Below, piece after piece: positions 28,556 through 37,209 of a stretch of DNA of 63,515 nucleotides (position 1 is the stretch's first letter; the number at the start of each line of letters is the position of its first letter). The notes under the pieces were generated by a model. That model ran no database searches. It was given only the letters and a program-made list of their open reading frames with translations, and had not been told where the DNA came from. Made by a program: the position numbers and the translations under genes. Origin of the DNA: Microcoleus sp. CAWBG506. GTDB taxonomy: Bacteria > Cyanobacteriota > Cyanobacteriia > Cyanobacteriales > Microcoleaceae. The stretch lies in assembly GCA_020883125.1 (NCBI GenBank), contig JAHREW010000039.1, positions 1 through 63,515 of the forward strand, read 5' to 3'.

Positions 28556-29995
28556 GTGACTCAGGGATTTGATTACGATTTAGCAATTATCGGCGCCGGC
28601 GTCGGCGGACACGGCGCGGCCATCCACGCCGTTAGCTGCGGGCTGAAAGTGGCAATTATCGAAGCCGGCGACATGGGCGGAACTTGTGTCAACCGCGGCT
28701 GTATTCCCTCTAAGGCGCTGCTGGCGGCTGCGGGGCGGGTGCGGGATTTGCGCAATGCTCACCATTTGAAGACTTTGGGGATTCAGTTGGGAAGTGTGGA
28801 TTTCGATCGAGGAGCGATCGCCAATCATGCTAACACCATTGTCAGCAAACTGCGTGGCGACTTGACCAACAGCCTCAAGCGTTTGAATGTCGATACCATC
28901 CAAGGCTGGGGGAAAATTGCCGGTTCTCAAAAAATCACCATCGAAACCGATCAAGGCGAAAAAACGATTACCGCCAAGGATATTATCCTCGCTCCCGGTT
29001 CAATTCCTTTTGTCCCTCCAGGGATAGAAATTGACGGCAAAACTGTATTTACTAGCGACGATGCTGTCAGATTGGAATCGCTACCGAAGTGGATTGCAAT
29101 TATTGGTAGTGGCTATATCGGTTTGGAATTTTCCGATATTTACACTGCATTGGGCTGTGAAGTCACGATGATTGAGGCCTTAGATCAATTAATGCCAACT
29201 TTCGACCCAGATATTGCTAAGTTAGCAGAACGGGTGTTAATTACACCCCGCGATATTGAAACAAAAGTTGGTGTTTTGGCGAAGAAGATTACTCCTGGTT
29301 CGCCGGTCATTATTGAATTAGCTGATTTCAAAACTAAGGAAATTGTCGAAGTTTTGGAAGTTGATGCTTGTTTGGTAGCGACGGGCCGAGTTCCTGTCAG
29401 TAAGAATTTGGGGTTAGAAACTGCGGGCGTAGAAACGATGCGCGGTTATATCCCGGTGAACGACAAGATGCAGGTTTTGGTGGCGGGAGAACCCGTGCAG
29501 AATTTGTGGGCGATCGGCGATGTCAATGGCAAAATGATGTTAGCACACACTGCATCTGCTCAGGGAATTGCCGCAGTCGAAAATATTTGCGGGCGGACTC
29601 GCGAAGTTGACTATTTAAGTATCCCGGCGGCGGCTTTTACTCACCCGGAAATTAGCTATGTGGGGATGACTGAACCTGCGGCGAAGGAGTTAGGAAAAGC
29701 AGAAGGGTTTGAAGTAGCTTCTGTCAAGAGTTATTTTAAGGGAAATTCTAAGGCTATTGCGGAGGGTGAAACCGACGGTATGGCGAAGGTGATTTACCGG
29801 AAAGATAATGGGGAATTGTTGGGAGTTCACATTTTTGGTTTGCACGCTTCGGATTTGATTCAAGAGGCGGCAAATGCGATCGCCCAGCGCGATTCTGTGA
29901 ACACTTTAGCATTCCGAGTTCACACGCACCCGACGCTTTCGGAAGTGTTGGATGAGGCTTTCAAACGGGCGGCCGGGGCGGCGGGGGGTCATTAA
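28556..29995 (+). CDS. lpdA: Dihydrolipoyl dehydrogenase (E3)
   Basis: 479 residues. E3 is the FAD flavoprotein that reoxidises the lipoyl group of E2 in 2-oxoacid dehydrogenase complexes. The FAD motif [13 protein letters not shown] (GxGxxG type), redox disulfide [16 protein letters not shown] motif GSGYIGLE and C-terminal His-Glu dyad ([10 protein letters not shown]) are present. The start is a GTG at 28556 with AGGAGA upstream. The E2 of the pyruvate complex is encoded ~31 kb away in this window. Confidence 0.95.
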   Translation: MTQGFDYDLAIIGAGVGGHGAAIHAVSCGLKVAIIEAGDMGGTCVNRGCIPSKALLAAAGRVRDLRNAHHLKTLGIQLGSVDFDRGAIANHANTIVSKLRGDLTNSLKRLNVDTIQGWGKIAGSQKITIETDQGEKTITAKDIILAPGSIPFVPPGIEIDGKTVFTSDDAVRLESLPKWIAIIGSGYIGLEFSDIYTALGCEVTMIEALDQLMPTFDPDIAKLAERVLITPRDIETKVGVLAKKITPGSPVIIELADFKTKEIVEVLEVDACLVATGRVPVSKNLGLETAGVETMRGYIPVNDKMQVLVAGEPVQNLWAIGDVNGKMMLAHTASAQGIAAVENICGRTREVDYLSIPAAAFTHPEISYVGMTEPAAKELGKAEGFEVASVKSYFKGNSKAIAEGETDGMAKVIYRKDNGELLGVHIFGLHASDLIQEAANAIAQRDSVNTLAFRVHTHPTLSEVLDEAFKRAAGAAGGH

Positions 29996-30020
29996 TTTGT
30001 AGGGGCGGTGTTGATCCAGC

Positions 30021-30235
30021 GTGTCAATTCAAGTCTCAAGCTCTGACAAATTTCGTTTGTAGTCGAGTCTCGATCCCCCTAAATCCCCCTTAAGAAGGGG
30101 GACTTTGAAATGGATTTCCCCCTTAAGAAGAGGGGCTTTGAATGCTCTTGTCCCCCCCTTCTTAAGGGGGGCTAGGGGGGATCGAGGGTTTATTAGATCA
30201 ACGGGAGACTGATAGTTTGACGTGTGAGTTGACAC
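30021..30235. repeat. MITE-like element, GTGTCAA family, copy 1
   Basis: About 215 bp bounded by GTGTCAATTCA at the left and the complement of GTGTCAACTCA at the right (10 of 11 match). The interior has C-run and G-run stems of the CCCCCTTAAGAAGGGGG type. It has the same plan as 53308-53540. No coding content is credible. Confidence 0.65.
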
Positions 30236-30278
30236 CAATGTGCGATCGCGATCGCCCTTTTATAGAAATTGTGTTTAA

Positions 30279-30773
30279 ATGGAACTGAATCAGCGAAAAG
30301 AATTATTTAGTAAAGCTTACGTGCGCACTGTAGCAGCAGTGGCTGGCGTGAGAGTGGATCAACCAGAGTCAGATGATAACAGCATTGACTTGCACCTCAC
30401 AGCAGTAGGTATTGAGGGGCCCGCCAACTTTCCAGAACTTAACTTACAGTTAAAATGTACATCAAGGGCTCTACTCGACACCGACTGTATCCGATATCCT
30501 CTGAGTCTCAAAAACTACAACGATTTGAGAATCGACTCCTTCGTTCCTCGCCTTTTAGTTGTTGTTTTAGTCCCCGAAAATATAGGAGACTGGATACAGC
30601 AATCAGAACAGGAAATGTGTACGAGATATTGCGCCTATTGGGTATCGCTGCTGGGGATGCCTGCAACTCAAAATACGACCAGTGTAACCGTTGATTTGCC
30701 CCGCAGTAATCTGTTTACCGTAGAAGCTCTCGAATCCATGATGCAGCGCATTAGCCAACGAGGTTTACCATGA
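30279..30773 (+). CDS. DUF4365 protein, probable PD-(D/E)xK nuclease-like fold
   Basis: 164 residues. DUF4365 is fused or linked to conflict-type proteins in many bacteria. The SIDLHL ... LQLKCTS arrangement resembles the active-site Asp plus Q-x-K of PD-(D/E)xK enzymes; seen are an Asp near residue 35 and LQLKCTS near residue 65. Its stop overlaps the ATG of the next gene by four bases, so the two are co-translated. It may be a nuclease or a nucleic-acid-binding relative. The catalytic assignment is inference from sequence spacing. Confidence 0.8.
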   Translation: MELNQRKELFSKAYVRTVAAVAGVRVDQPESDDNSIDLHLTAVGIEGPANFPELNLQLKCTSRALLDTDCIRYPLSLKNYNDLRIDSFVPRLLVVVLVPENIGDWIQQSEQEMCTRYCAYWVSLLGMPATQNTTSVTVDLPRSNLFTVEALESMMQRISQRGLP

Positions 30774-31309
30774 AAGTAACTGTGCGAGACAACAAAATTC
30801 TCAAGACTATAGAGCCACAAGTTCTGGGAGAATACTTGCAGACAAACGGCTGGCATAATGAAGGCTTGTTTTATGGAAGAGCCTGGATTTGGCACAAGCA
30901 TAGCGACAAGGGCGAATTATTTGAAATTAAGCAACCTGTCACCCATAATTTTGATGATTATGGTGTAGTGATGGGTGACACGATCAAGGAACTAGAACAG
31001 GTAGAAAAGCGTTCCCAATTAGATATTTTAAGCGATTTAATTACTTGTTTGGAAAATACTGAGATTCAAGGATTTGTTGTGAAATGCGATCGCGAAGCAG
31101 GCGAGGAAATTGGTAAAGTTACGATGATGGGATTTGTGGTGGGTAAGTTGCAAAAAATCTATCTCGAATTGAAAGAAAATGATTTAATTTTGGCAGAAAA
31201 AGCTTATCAGGAAAGGATTCCGGTGACTTGCGGCGGCGATTTTGTCAAAGAGGGTGGATATTTTGTTGGGAAAACTCTGCGGGAGTTCGCTTTGATGGCC
31301 CAGGAATAG
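30770..31309 (+). CDS. Hypothetical partner of the DUF4365 protein
   Basis: 179 residues, no recognised domain. It has no signal or membrane segment; it starts with a beta-rich region (MKVTVRDNKILKTIEPQVL) and contains W-rich NGWHNEGLFYGRAWIWHKH. Its ATG overlaps the stop of the DUF4365 gene by four bases, and nothing else is nearby on that strand. Possibly the regulator or immunity partner of the DUF4365 protein; this is inference from position only. Confidence 0.65.
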   Translation: MKVTVRDNKILKTIEPQVLGEYLQTNGWHNEGLFYGRAWIWHKHSDKGELFEIKQPVTHNFDDYGVVMGDTIKELEQVEKRSQLDILSDLITCLENTEIQGFVVKCDREAGEEIGKVTMMGFVVGKLQKIYLELKENDLILAEKAYQERIPVTCGGDFVKEGGYFVGKTLREFALMAQE

Positions 31310-31341
31310 GGGAAATGAGCTAAAAGTGCGATCGCGTTTAT

Positions 31342-31731
31342 TTAGGGTGGCGGTAGAATTCCAATCATTTTTTCAGCTAATTCGAGAAATTCTTCAGCTT
31401 GGGCGATCGATTCTGCGGCTTGATTAGCCGTTACAGCATTAATTTCCCCATAGTCTCAAGCATTTCGTAATTCCTGTGATCTAATTAGGAATTGGTGAAA
31501 TTTCACAGGTACTCTCCCTGTACGAGCAAATTCTCGGCCAAAGGCACTAATAACTGCGGAATGTTTAGAAAAAGATAGCCCTTCTCCTTCTAGAAATGCT
31601 TCAGCAATATAAAACATTGTGTAGTAAGCGCGAGAAGCTGCATAATCTGGGTATTGGCCATCCAGTATCAATCTGGCGGCCCCAAGGCTTTGACGTGCTT
31701 TGAGGAGTAGGTTTAATTGAGCGGGTGTCAT
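31342..31731 (-). pseudogene. HEPN domain protein with in-frame nonsense codon
   Basis: The HEPN partner of a HEPN/MNT toxin-antitoxin-like pair. The intact part (91 residues; SRAYYTMFYIAEAFL, SFSKHSAVISAFGREF) stops at a TGA (31456-31458) after QELRNA. The same frame continues without further stops for 37 codons (DYGEINAVTANQAAESI ... AEKMIGIL) to a stop at 31342, which is just the usual HEPN C-terminus. A single base change (probably GGA to TGA) explains it. Read-through or a working 91-residue form is possible, but loss of function is more likely. It overlaps the MNT gene by four bases. Confidence 0.8.
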
Positions 31732-32054
31732 ATTAAAATTCCCTCTCTACGGATATTTCTGAGCAAAGGGCCTTGATAATTAGTAAACCGTTCTTCATTC
31801 ATAAAGTGGCAGCTAATTACTACGTCATTTTGAAGGGATAAATCTGCTACAATTGGGAGAGTTCTATCAATTTCTTCACCGGCTTGAACTGGTGCTTTGA
31901 GAACCACCAAAACATCAATATCTGAGTCGGGATGTGCGTCGCCCCGCGCTTGGGAACCGTAGAGTACCATGTTGGTAAGGCGATCGCCGTAGAGTTGCTC
32001 GAAGTGCGATCGCAAGTGAGTTAGGATGGTTTTGAGTTGATCGTTGATGTTCAT
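31728..32054 (-). CDS. MNT-type nucleotidyltransferase of a HEPN/MNT pair
   Basis: 108 residues with the minimal nucleotidyltransferase signature VLYGSQARGDAHPDSDIDVLVV (Gly-Ser and the two catalytic Asps intact). In HEPN/MNT pairs the MNT protein modifies and neutralises its HEPN partner. The stop overlaps the HEPN start by four bases. Since the partner carries a nonsense codon, this gene may be an intact half of a broken module. Confidence 0.88.
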   Translation of the reverse strand: MNINDQLKTILTHLRSHFEQLYGDRLTNMVLYGSQARGDAHPDSDIDVLVVLKAPVQAGEEIDRTLPIVADLSLQNDVVISCHFMNEERFTNYQGPLLRNIRREGILI

Positions 32055-32143
32055 ATTTGTTATGGATGCTTTGAGGGCGATTCACGCTCGGGATAGCATT
32101 GCTCGCGCGTACTTTGAGTCATTCAGTTAAAATGAGATATGTG

Positions 32144-32464
32144 TCACGAACCACTGTTAAGAATTACCTCAGCAATGTCTTGGCGTGTAGCACCGAAGGT
32201 AAGCAAGGTGCGAATCAGAAGATCGAGGGAAGCGGAAGGATCGCCAGCTTCTATTTTAGCAACTCTTGACTGACTAGACTTAATTATTTGGGCAAGCTCG
32301 TGCTGCGTCATCTGTTGGCTAATCCGGTTTTGTTTGATGGCTTTACTCAGTGCAAGTTTCATTTCTATGAAGGCTGTTTCTTCTGGTGAAAGTCCGAGAA
32401 ATTCCTCTGCTTTTCCGATAGTCCATCCTGCTGCTTGTAGGCGTTGGCGTTTAGCTGTGTCCAT
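32144..32464 (-). CDS. Orphan XRE-family HTH protein (HigA-like)
   Basis: 106 residues. A C-terminal Cro/C1-type helix-turn-helix (~50-90: QQMTQHELAQIIKSSQSRVAKIE) follows an ~45-residue N-terminal helical part. Members of this size usually serve as antitoxins or regulators of HigB/RelE-type toxins, but no toxin frame lies upstream in the 186 bases before the pilin gene or downstream. It is on the same strand as the HEPN/MNT pair, whose upstream edge it adjoins. Role beyond DNA binding is unknown. Confidence 0.8.
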   Translation of the reverse strand: MDTAKRQRLQAAGWTIGKAEEFLGLSPEETAFIEMKLALSKAIKQNRISQQMTQHELAQIIKSSQSRVAKIEAGDPSASLDLLIRTLLTFGATRQDIAEVILNSGS

Positions 32465-32650
32465 AGTTTAGGTTTTTTGAAATTATATGTCAATTCAGAC
32501 ATATTAGCAATATAGCTTGTCTTATGAATGGTTGTCAAAGCGGTAAAAATCTCCTATGGTGTTGGAGAAACAGAATTAGTGATAGTCAAAAAAAGAGCGA
32601 GCGGGCCTCAAGAATAGAAGCGTGATCGCTACTATTACATTACAAGCGCT

Positions 32651-33052
32651 TTAGCCACCAGATGATGTACACATCAACAACGTTTCTCTACTACCTCCCT
32701 TTTCCCCGGCCATACAACAAGCGAATGTTTGATTACCGTCTTCAGGATTGGTGGCAGGAAATATATCTACTTTGAACAGATAATTGTTGGTTTCCCTTGG
32801 TAATCCCAGTAGTTCCAAGGAATCTGTAAACTGAGTATTCTCAGCATAGTAAGCCAGTTGTTTTTTCTGGCAAGTATTAATGTAAGTAATTCCCTCTACT
32901 TGTTTAGCTTTATTTATAAATTTTAACATTGCTCCCATAGCAATACTGACAAGAATACCTATGACAACAATAACAACTAGCAGTTCTACTAAGGTAAAAC
33001 CAGGGTTTGATTGGCGCTTAGCCAGACAAGAAAGCCTTAAAAGATATTCCAT
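32651..33052 (-). CDS. Type IV pilin / pseudopilin-like protein
   Basis: 133 residues. The prepilin signal is complete: a short basic leader, cleavage after NPG, then FTLVELLVVIVVIGILVSIA, the N-methylated helix that packs the filament core. The globular part has QKKQLAYYAENTQF as in cyanobacterial pilins, and Cys in CQKKQ, ACC and MCTSSGG near the end. Type IV pili mediate motility, adhesion and DNA uptake. No other pilus genes are near; it is an isolated minor pilin or pseudopilin. Confidence 0.88.
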   Translation of the reverse strand: MEYLLRLSCLAKRQSNPGFTLVELLVVIVVIGILVSIAMGAMLKFINKAKQVEGITYINTCQKKQLAYYAENTQFTDSLELLGLPRETNNYLFKVDIFPATNPEDGNQTFACCMAGEKGGSRETLLMCTSSGG

Positions 33053-33211
33053 TGATTAATCTAATTAAATGCTTAAAGTGGACTGATGATTTTCGCATCT
33101 GCTACTAAAATAGGTTTGTAGCAGACACGAATACTGGCTTATTGATATTGGTGTTTATCCAGCTAGACTAACAACAATAAGAATGTAAATCACGACAAAT
33201 TGACGGTAAAC

Positions 33212-33511
33212 TTACTGCCAGAACCATCGCCAACGGTAACACTTTGTGTCATAGCTAAACCAAACAGACTGGCCCCATACATTGTTATTACCATATCTCC
33301 ATTGACAAAGCTTGTTCGCATCAGGAGGTGTAGGCAAACAAAGTCTTCCCTGTGCTTTCCAATAATTACAATTGTCTCCTGTCGAAAGGCGACCCAGGTA
33401 ATCGTCTTTTCTAAACCAGGCTGCATCCGCTGGCTGAGTGTGAGAAAAAAGAACTACACTACCAACTAAGGCAGCCGCCGCTATTTTACTAAATTGTGCT
33501 GGTTTTACCAT
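33212..33511 (-). CDS. Small secreted Cys/Trp-rich protein
   Basis: 99 residues from the ATG at 33511, with AGGAGA upstream. A clear Sec signal peptide (FSKIAAAALVGSVVLFSHTQPADA, cleavage before AWF) precedes a ~75-residue mature region with four Cys and seven Trp, which suggests a disulfide-bonded extracellular or periplasmic protein. It lies behind the pilin gene on the same strand. A longer overlapping frame at 33190-33426 is a shadow. Not recognised. Confidence 0.65.
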   Translation of the reverse strand: MVKPAQFSKIAAAALVGSVVLFSHTQPADAAWFRKDDYLGRLSTGDNCNYWKAQGRLCLPTPPDANKLCQWRYGNNNVWGQSVWFSYDTKCYRWRWFWQ

Positions 33512-33599
33512 CAATTATGGTCTCCTATTTAAACAACTAACTTTTGAACACCTTATATTAAGATTATTCAACTAAAATCTGATAAATGCAAATTACAAT

Positions 33600-33680
33600 A
33601 TGTCAGAATAAGTAACCAATTTAGTCAGGCAAAATGTCAGCCAATATCATCTACTGTGGCTAATGTCATCAAATGTCAGA
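33600..33680. promoter_or_regulatory. Direct repeats upstream of the NB-ARC gene
   Basis: TGTCAG occurs at 33601-33606, 33635-33640 and 33674-33679, with TGTCAT at 33664-33669 and a fifth relative AGTCAGG near 33624. They lie 45-120 bases before the NB-ARC start. The arrangement could be operator sites for the N-terminal HTH of that protein; this is a guess from position. Confidence 0.4.
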
Positions 33681-33722
33681 TATTTGTGATAAGATGATAT
33701 AAATCCTTGACAAATCAGAGCA

Positions 33723-35171
33723 ATGGACGTAAAAGATGTATTACAGTTTACAGATACTCTATTTTTTTCCGAGACTGGTAAACATATAGATCGTCTGCAA
33801 GAGACCATTTTGAAAGGAACCTTGGATGGCCAGAAATATACCGAGATTGCAGAAGAAGAACATTGTACCGAAGGTCATGTAAGAAATGTCGCCTCGGAAT
33901 TATGGCAAATTCTATCCAATGCTTTAGATCAAGAAGTTAATAAATCTAATTTTAGACGTACATTACAAAGGTCTAATTTATCTATTCGTTCATCACCTTT
34001 TACAAATGTTAGTAATGTTAATTTTTGCAATAATAGTAATATAAAAGACTCAGAAGTTATGAATAATCGATCGCCCGCATCTCCCTCAAACCTCGAAAAA
34101 ACCCCAACTCAACCCCACCTCGACTTAAGCGACGCACCCAAAATCTTCACCTTTTACGATCGCACATCCGAACTCACCACCCTCAAACAGTGGATTCTAG
34201 ACGAAGACACCCGCCTACTCGCCATACTAGGCATAGTCGGCATTGGCAAAACAGCACTCGCCGTAAACCTAGTAGAACAAATCAAGCATGAATTCGATTT
34301 CATCATCTGGCGAAGTCTCGCCACATCTCCACCCCTGTCAATACTTCAAACAAATATAATTCAATTCCTCCGTAGGGGCGATGCCCCCGTGTCCGCCCCA
34401 GAGGAAAAAGCAACCACAGGGGGATTGTCCCTAGTGGACTACTTGCAAAAATACCGCTGTCTGCTGATACTTGATGACGTACAAATGGTGAATAGCAGCG
34501 GACAACTCGCAGGTAATTACCAACCTGGATATGAAGATTACGGCACACTATTCAGACAAGTAGGAGAATTATCTCACAATAGTTGTTTACTCCTACTCAG
34601 TTCGGAAAAACCCAGAGAAATCGCCGCATTAGAAGGCAAAAATCAACCCATTCGCTCTTTACAACTCAATGGTTTAGGTGCGGGCGCGCGGGAAATCCTC
34701 AGAGAAAAAGGTTTAGCTGAAGATGAAAACTGGTCAGAATTAATTGAACAATACAGAGGCAATCCCTTGTGGTTAAAAATAGTGGCGACAATGATTCAAG
34801 ATTTATTTAACGGCAACATCTCTGAACTTTTGTCTGATGATACACTATTTTTAGGTGATTTAGAATCTTTATTGGATCAGCCATTTAATCGCTTATCCGA
34901 GCCAGAAAAACAGGTAATGTCATCGCTAGCAAGTGAAACCGCGCCAGTTTCCATCGCGAAACTGCGAGAAAATATGCAATTATCTCGATCGCGCCAGCGT
35001 TGCGTAGCAGTATCGCAATTGTTGAAAATTATGCAATCCTTGGGACGGCGTTCATTAATTGAAAAAATCCAGGAAGGCGATCGCACATTTTTCACCCTTG
35101 GGCCCGTACTAAAAGAGTATGTCAAACAGACTTGTTGCTGTCAGGTTTCATCAACGAGTAATTTAGACTGA
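33723..35171 (+). CDS. NB-ARC STAND NTPase with N-terminal HTH-like domain
   Basis: 482 residues. N-terminal ~90 residues are a helical DNA-binding-like or adaptor domain (GQKYTEIAEEEHCTEGHVRNV) typical of cyanobacterial NB-ARC proteins; then an NB-ARC module (P-loop GIVGIGKTALAV, LLILDD Walker B, ...NPLWLKIVATMI). The protein ends just after the winged-helix part. Relatives often carry WD40 or TPR repeats behind it, which are absent. It probably works as a signal-triggered switch in gene control or defence. The C-terminus overlaps the convergent xisI gene by nine bases. Confidence 0.88.
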   Translation: MDVKDVLQFTDTLFFSETGKHIDRLQETILKGTLDGQKYTEIAEEEHCTEGHVRNVASELWQILSNALDQEVNKSNFRRTLQRSNLSIRSSPFTNVSNVNFCNNSNIKDSEVMNNRSPASPSNLEKTPTQPHLDLSDAPKIFTFYDRTSELTTLKQWILDEDTRLLAILGIVGIGKTALAVNLVEQIKHEFDFIIWRSLATSPPLSILQTNIIQFLRRGDAPVSAPEEKATTGGLSLVDYLQKYRCLLILDDVQMVNSSGQLAGNYQPGYEDYGTLFRQVGELSHNSCLLLLSSEKPREIAALEGKNQPIRSLQLNGLGAGAREILREKGLAEDENWSELIEQYRGNPLWLKIVATMIQDLFNGNISELLSDDTLFLGDLESLLDQPFNRLSEPEKQVMSSLASETAPVSIAKLRENMQLSRSRQRCVAVSQLLKIMQSLGRRSLIEKIQEGDRTFFTLGPVLKEYVKQTCCCQVSSTSNLD

Positions 35172-35555
35172 CTGCATAGCAGCCGATTCAGCAACAATTC
35201 CCTCATCCTGACAGCTAAAACCCGTCCCAAACTCAGTATACTGCCGCACTTGAGGATGGCGAAAACCCAGTACAATATCTTCTTTAGGAACACCTGCCGC
35301 CAGTAAATCGGTAGCCACTCCTTCTTCAGTATCATCATATTGAATCCAGATTTTATCCTCGATTAAATTGATGTGAATTGGTGTAGCATGAAGATAATTG
35401 TCCTCATTCCAGCCAATATCCAAGACTAAGTAGCCTCCTTGTTCATCATCAAATAAAAGTTGAGACTGATAGCCGTCAGGTATAGTATTGCGGAAGTTAG
35501 CGTGTTCCCGAAGTATGGTTTTGATAATCTTTTGGTATTTCAATCGGGTATCCAT
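35163..35555 (-). CDS. xisI: XisI-like protein
   Basis: 130 residues of the XisI family (fdxN-element excision controlling factor I): a basic N-terminus (MDTRLKYQKIIKTIL), a central beta pattern (DKIWIQYDDTEEG) and the diagnostic FRHPQVRQYTEF near the end, where the usual protein stops. About 22 residues extend past it. It overlaps xisH by 16 bases. In Anabaena these proteins are needed with the recombinase XisF for fdxN-element excision; no xisF or element boundary is present here. Confidence 0.9.
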   Translation of the reverse strand: MDTRLKYQKIIKTILREHANFRNTIPDGYQSQLLFDDEQGGYLVLDIGWNEDNYLHATPIHINLIEDKIWIQYDDTEEGVATDLLAAGVPKEDIVLGFRHPQVRQYTEFGTGFSCQDEGIVAESAAMQSV

Positions 35556-35959
35556 TGAAGTATTCCCTCACTTTTTTCATCAAAAACAATCAGTTTAACA
35601 ATCTGATTTTTTAATAAAACTTGCCCTAATTCTATGGTAAATACGCTCTTAAAAGCGGGCCGAGGAATAGCCAGATATAAATTTCGATTGATCTGCATTT
35701 CATTGAGCACTTGGCGGTAAAGAACATACTGTCCCAAAGCTTGCTCCAAATCCTTTACATCCGATCGCCCTACAAAACTCTTAACTTCAACAACAATTTT
35801 TTCAGTTCCTTTTTCAGCATTGATTAGACGTTCTGCACCGAGGTCGGCAGATAAGCGCTTGCGACCAATTTGAAGGGGAAATGGATCGTGAGTAATCGTC
35901 CAGCCATCCTTTTGTAGGGCACGCTTAACTGTATCGTGATAAATATCTTTAGCTGACAC
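35540..35959 (-). CDS. xisH: XisH-like protein
   Basis: 139 residues, XisH family. The conserved DLGAERLINAEKGTEKIVVEVKSF segment, seen in parts (DLGAERLINAEKG; IVVEVKSF), has a PD-(D/E)xK-like look (Asp ... E-x-K), so nuclease-type chemistry is plausible. It is the first of the xisHI pair. Such pairs are common without XisF in cyanobacteria, so a role other than excision is possible. Confidence 0.92.
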   Translation of the reverse strand: MSAKDIYHDTVKRALQKDGWTITHDPFPLQIGRKRLSADLGAERLINAEKGTEKIVVEVKSFVGRSDVKDLEQALGQYVLYRQVLNEMQINRNLYLAIPRPAFKSVFTIELGQVLLKNQIVKLIVFDEKSEGILQWIPD

Positions 35960-36045
35960 GCATTAGCACTCAGATTAGGAGGATTCACTGCAACCATTAT
36001 ATAATACGTTGAAACTTGTTGCGATCGCCCTTTCTCCTCTTTACT

Positions 36046-36945
36046 ATGCTTCAAATCCGCCGCCGTCCGCCCAGCACCTCAGTCTCCGTACTCTACCTCA
36101 GCTACGAAATCGCCGTACCAGACTCCAAACCCCGGCACATCCTCGAAGAAATCGTCTGGCAAAAAGAAGCGGAAGTAGCCCAAAAGCGCGATCGCACCCC
36201 CTTAGCCGAACTTCACAAAAGACTCCCCTTTGCACCAAAAACCCGCGACTTTCTCGCCGCCCTCAAACATGGCAAAACCAAACCAGCCATCATCGCCGAA
36301 GTCAAAAAAGCTTCCCCCAGCAAAGGTGTAATTCGCGAAGATTTCGATCCAGTTGCGATCGCCCAATCCTACCAACAAAACGGCGCCACCTGCATCTCCG
36401 TCCTCACCGACGAAAAGTTCTTTCAAGGCAGCTTTGAAAACCTCAGCAAAATCCGTTCCGCCGTCGATTTACCCCTGCTTTGCAAAGAGTTCATCATCTA
36501 TCCCTACCAAATCTATCTCGCCCGCATTCATGGTGCCGATGCCGTACTTTTAATCGCAGCTATTCTATCAGATAAAGACTTACAATACTTTGTAAAAATT
36601 GTCAAGACATTAGGCATGACAGCCTTGATAGAAGTTCACACTCAAGAAGAACTCGATCGCGTATTGACCCTAGAAGGCGTCAACCTAATCGGCATCAACA
36701 ACCGCAACCTAGCAGACTTTTCCGTCAGTCTAGAAACCACCAGCCAACTATTAGCCTCGCGCCCAACCGAAATCCAAACCAAAGACATCCTCATCGTCAG
36801 CGAGTCAGGCATCCACACCCCCGACGACCTCGCTAAAGTCGCCAAGGCCGGTGCCGGTGCAGTCCTGATTGGCGAATCCCTAGTCAAACAGCCCGATCCG
36901 GGTGCTGCTTTAGCCAGTATCTGCGCTCCTCATCCAGGCGCATGA
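36046..36945 (+). CDS. trpC: Indole-3-glycerol-phosphate synthase
   Basis: 299 residues from the ATG at 36046; the two TTG codons upstream (36016) give a poor leader. TrpC closes the indole ring in tryptophan biosynthesis. The (beta/alpha)8 landmarks are [11 protein letters not shown] (catalytic Lys), [29 protein letters not shown] and SESGI, plus [11 protein letters not shown] at the phosphate site. N-terminal helices are slightly longer than in short TrpC forms, as in other cyanobacteria. The other trp genes are not adjacent. Confidence 0.95.
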   Translation: MLQIRRRPPSTSVSVLYLSYEIAVPDSKPRHILEEIVWQKEAEVAQKRDRTPLAELHKRLPFAPKTRDFLAALKHGKTKPAIIAEVKKASPSKGVIREDFDPVAIAQSYQQNGATCISVLTDEKFFQGSFENLSKIRSAVDLPLLCKEFIIYPYQIYLARIHGADAVLLIAAILSDKDLQYFVKIVKTLGMTALIEVHTQEELDRVLTLEGVNLIGINNRNLADFSVSLETTSQLLASRPTEIQTKDILIVSESGIHTPDDLAKVAKAGAGAVLIGESLVKQPDPGAALASICAPHPGA

Positions 36946-37079
36946 CCCCGCAGACCGCTTGACAAACAGCCCTGAATTCTGATAAGAGTTGATGTAGAAA
37001 AAGTAGAAAAAATCAGGCATTTATAATTTACCCGCGATCGCAAATCCGGTGGCACCGGAATTAACATTACCCAAAATCA

Positions 37080-37143
37080 GGAGACGGCAATGCCGTTTCC
37101 CTACAATATAATTTTGGGGTAGGGAAACGGCATTGCCGTCTCC
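37080..37143. repeat. Perfect 25-bp inverted repeat with 14-base loop
   Basis: Arms 37080-37104 and 37119-37143 are exact complements (GGAGACGGCAATGCCGTTTCC core). Near-identical CCGGTG...CCGGAATT copies flank the hairpin on both sides, the right one running into GATAT like the ends of the 107-bp dispersed repeat. Half of an arm with flank recurs near 53542-53566. It lies between trpC and the DUF5340-like gene and could also terminate transcription. Confidence 0.75.
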
Positions 37144-37209
37144 TCCGGTGCAGCCGGAATTGATATGATCCCTCATCCGAATGGCAATGGGGTGTCGCTT
37201 TACTGAGGT

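Noticed and set aside
33190..33426. 78-residue frame
   Set aside because: Out of frame with the secreted protein at 33212, whose signal peptide and ribosome site are convincing.
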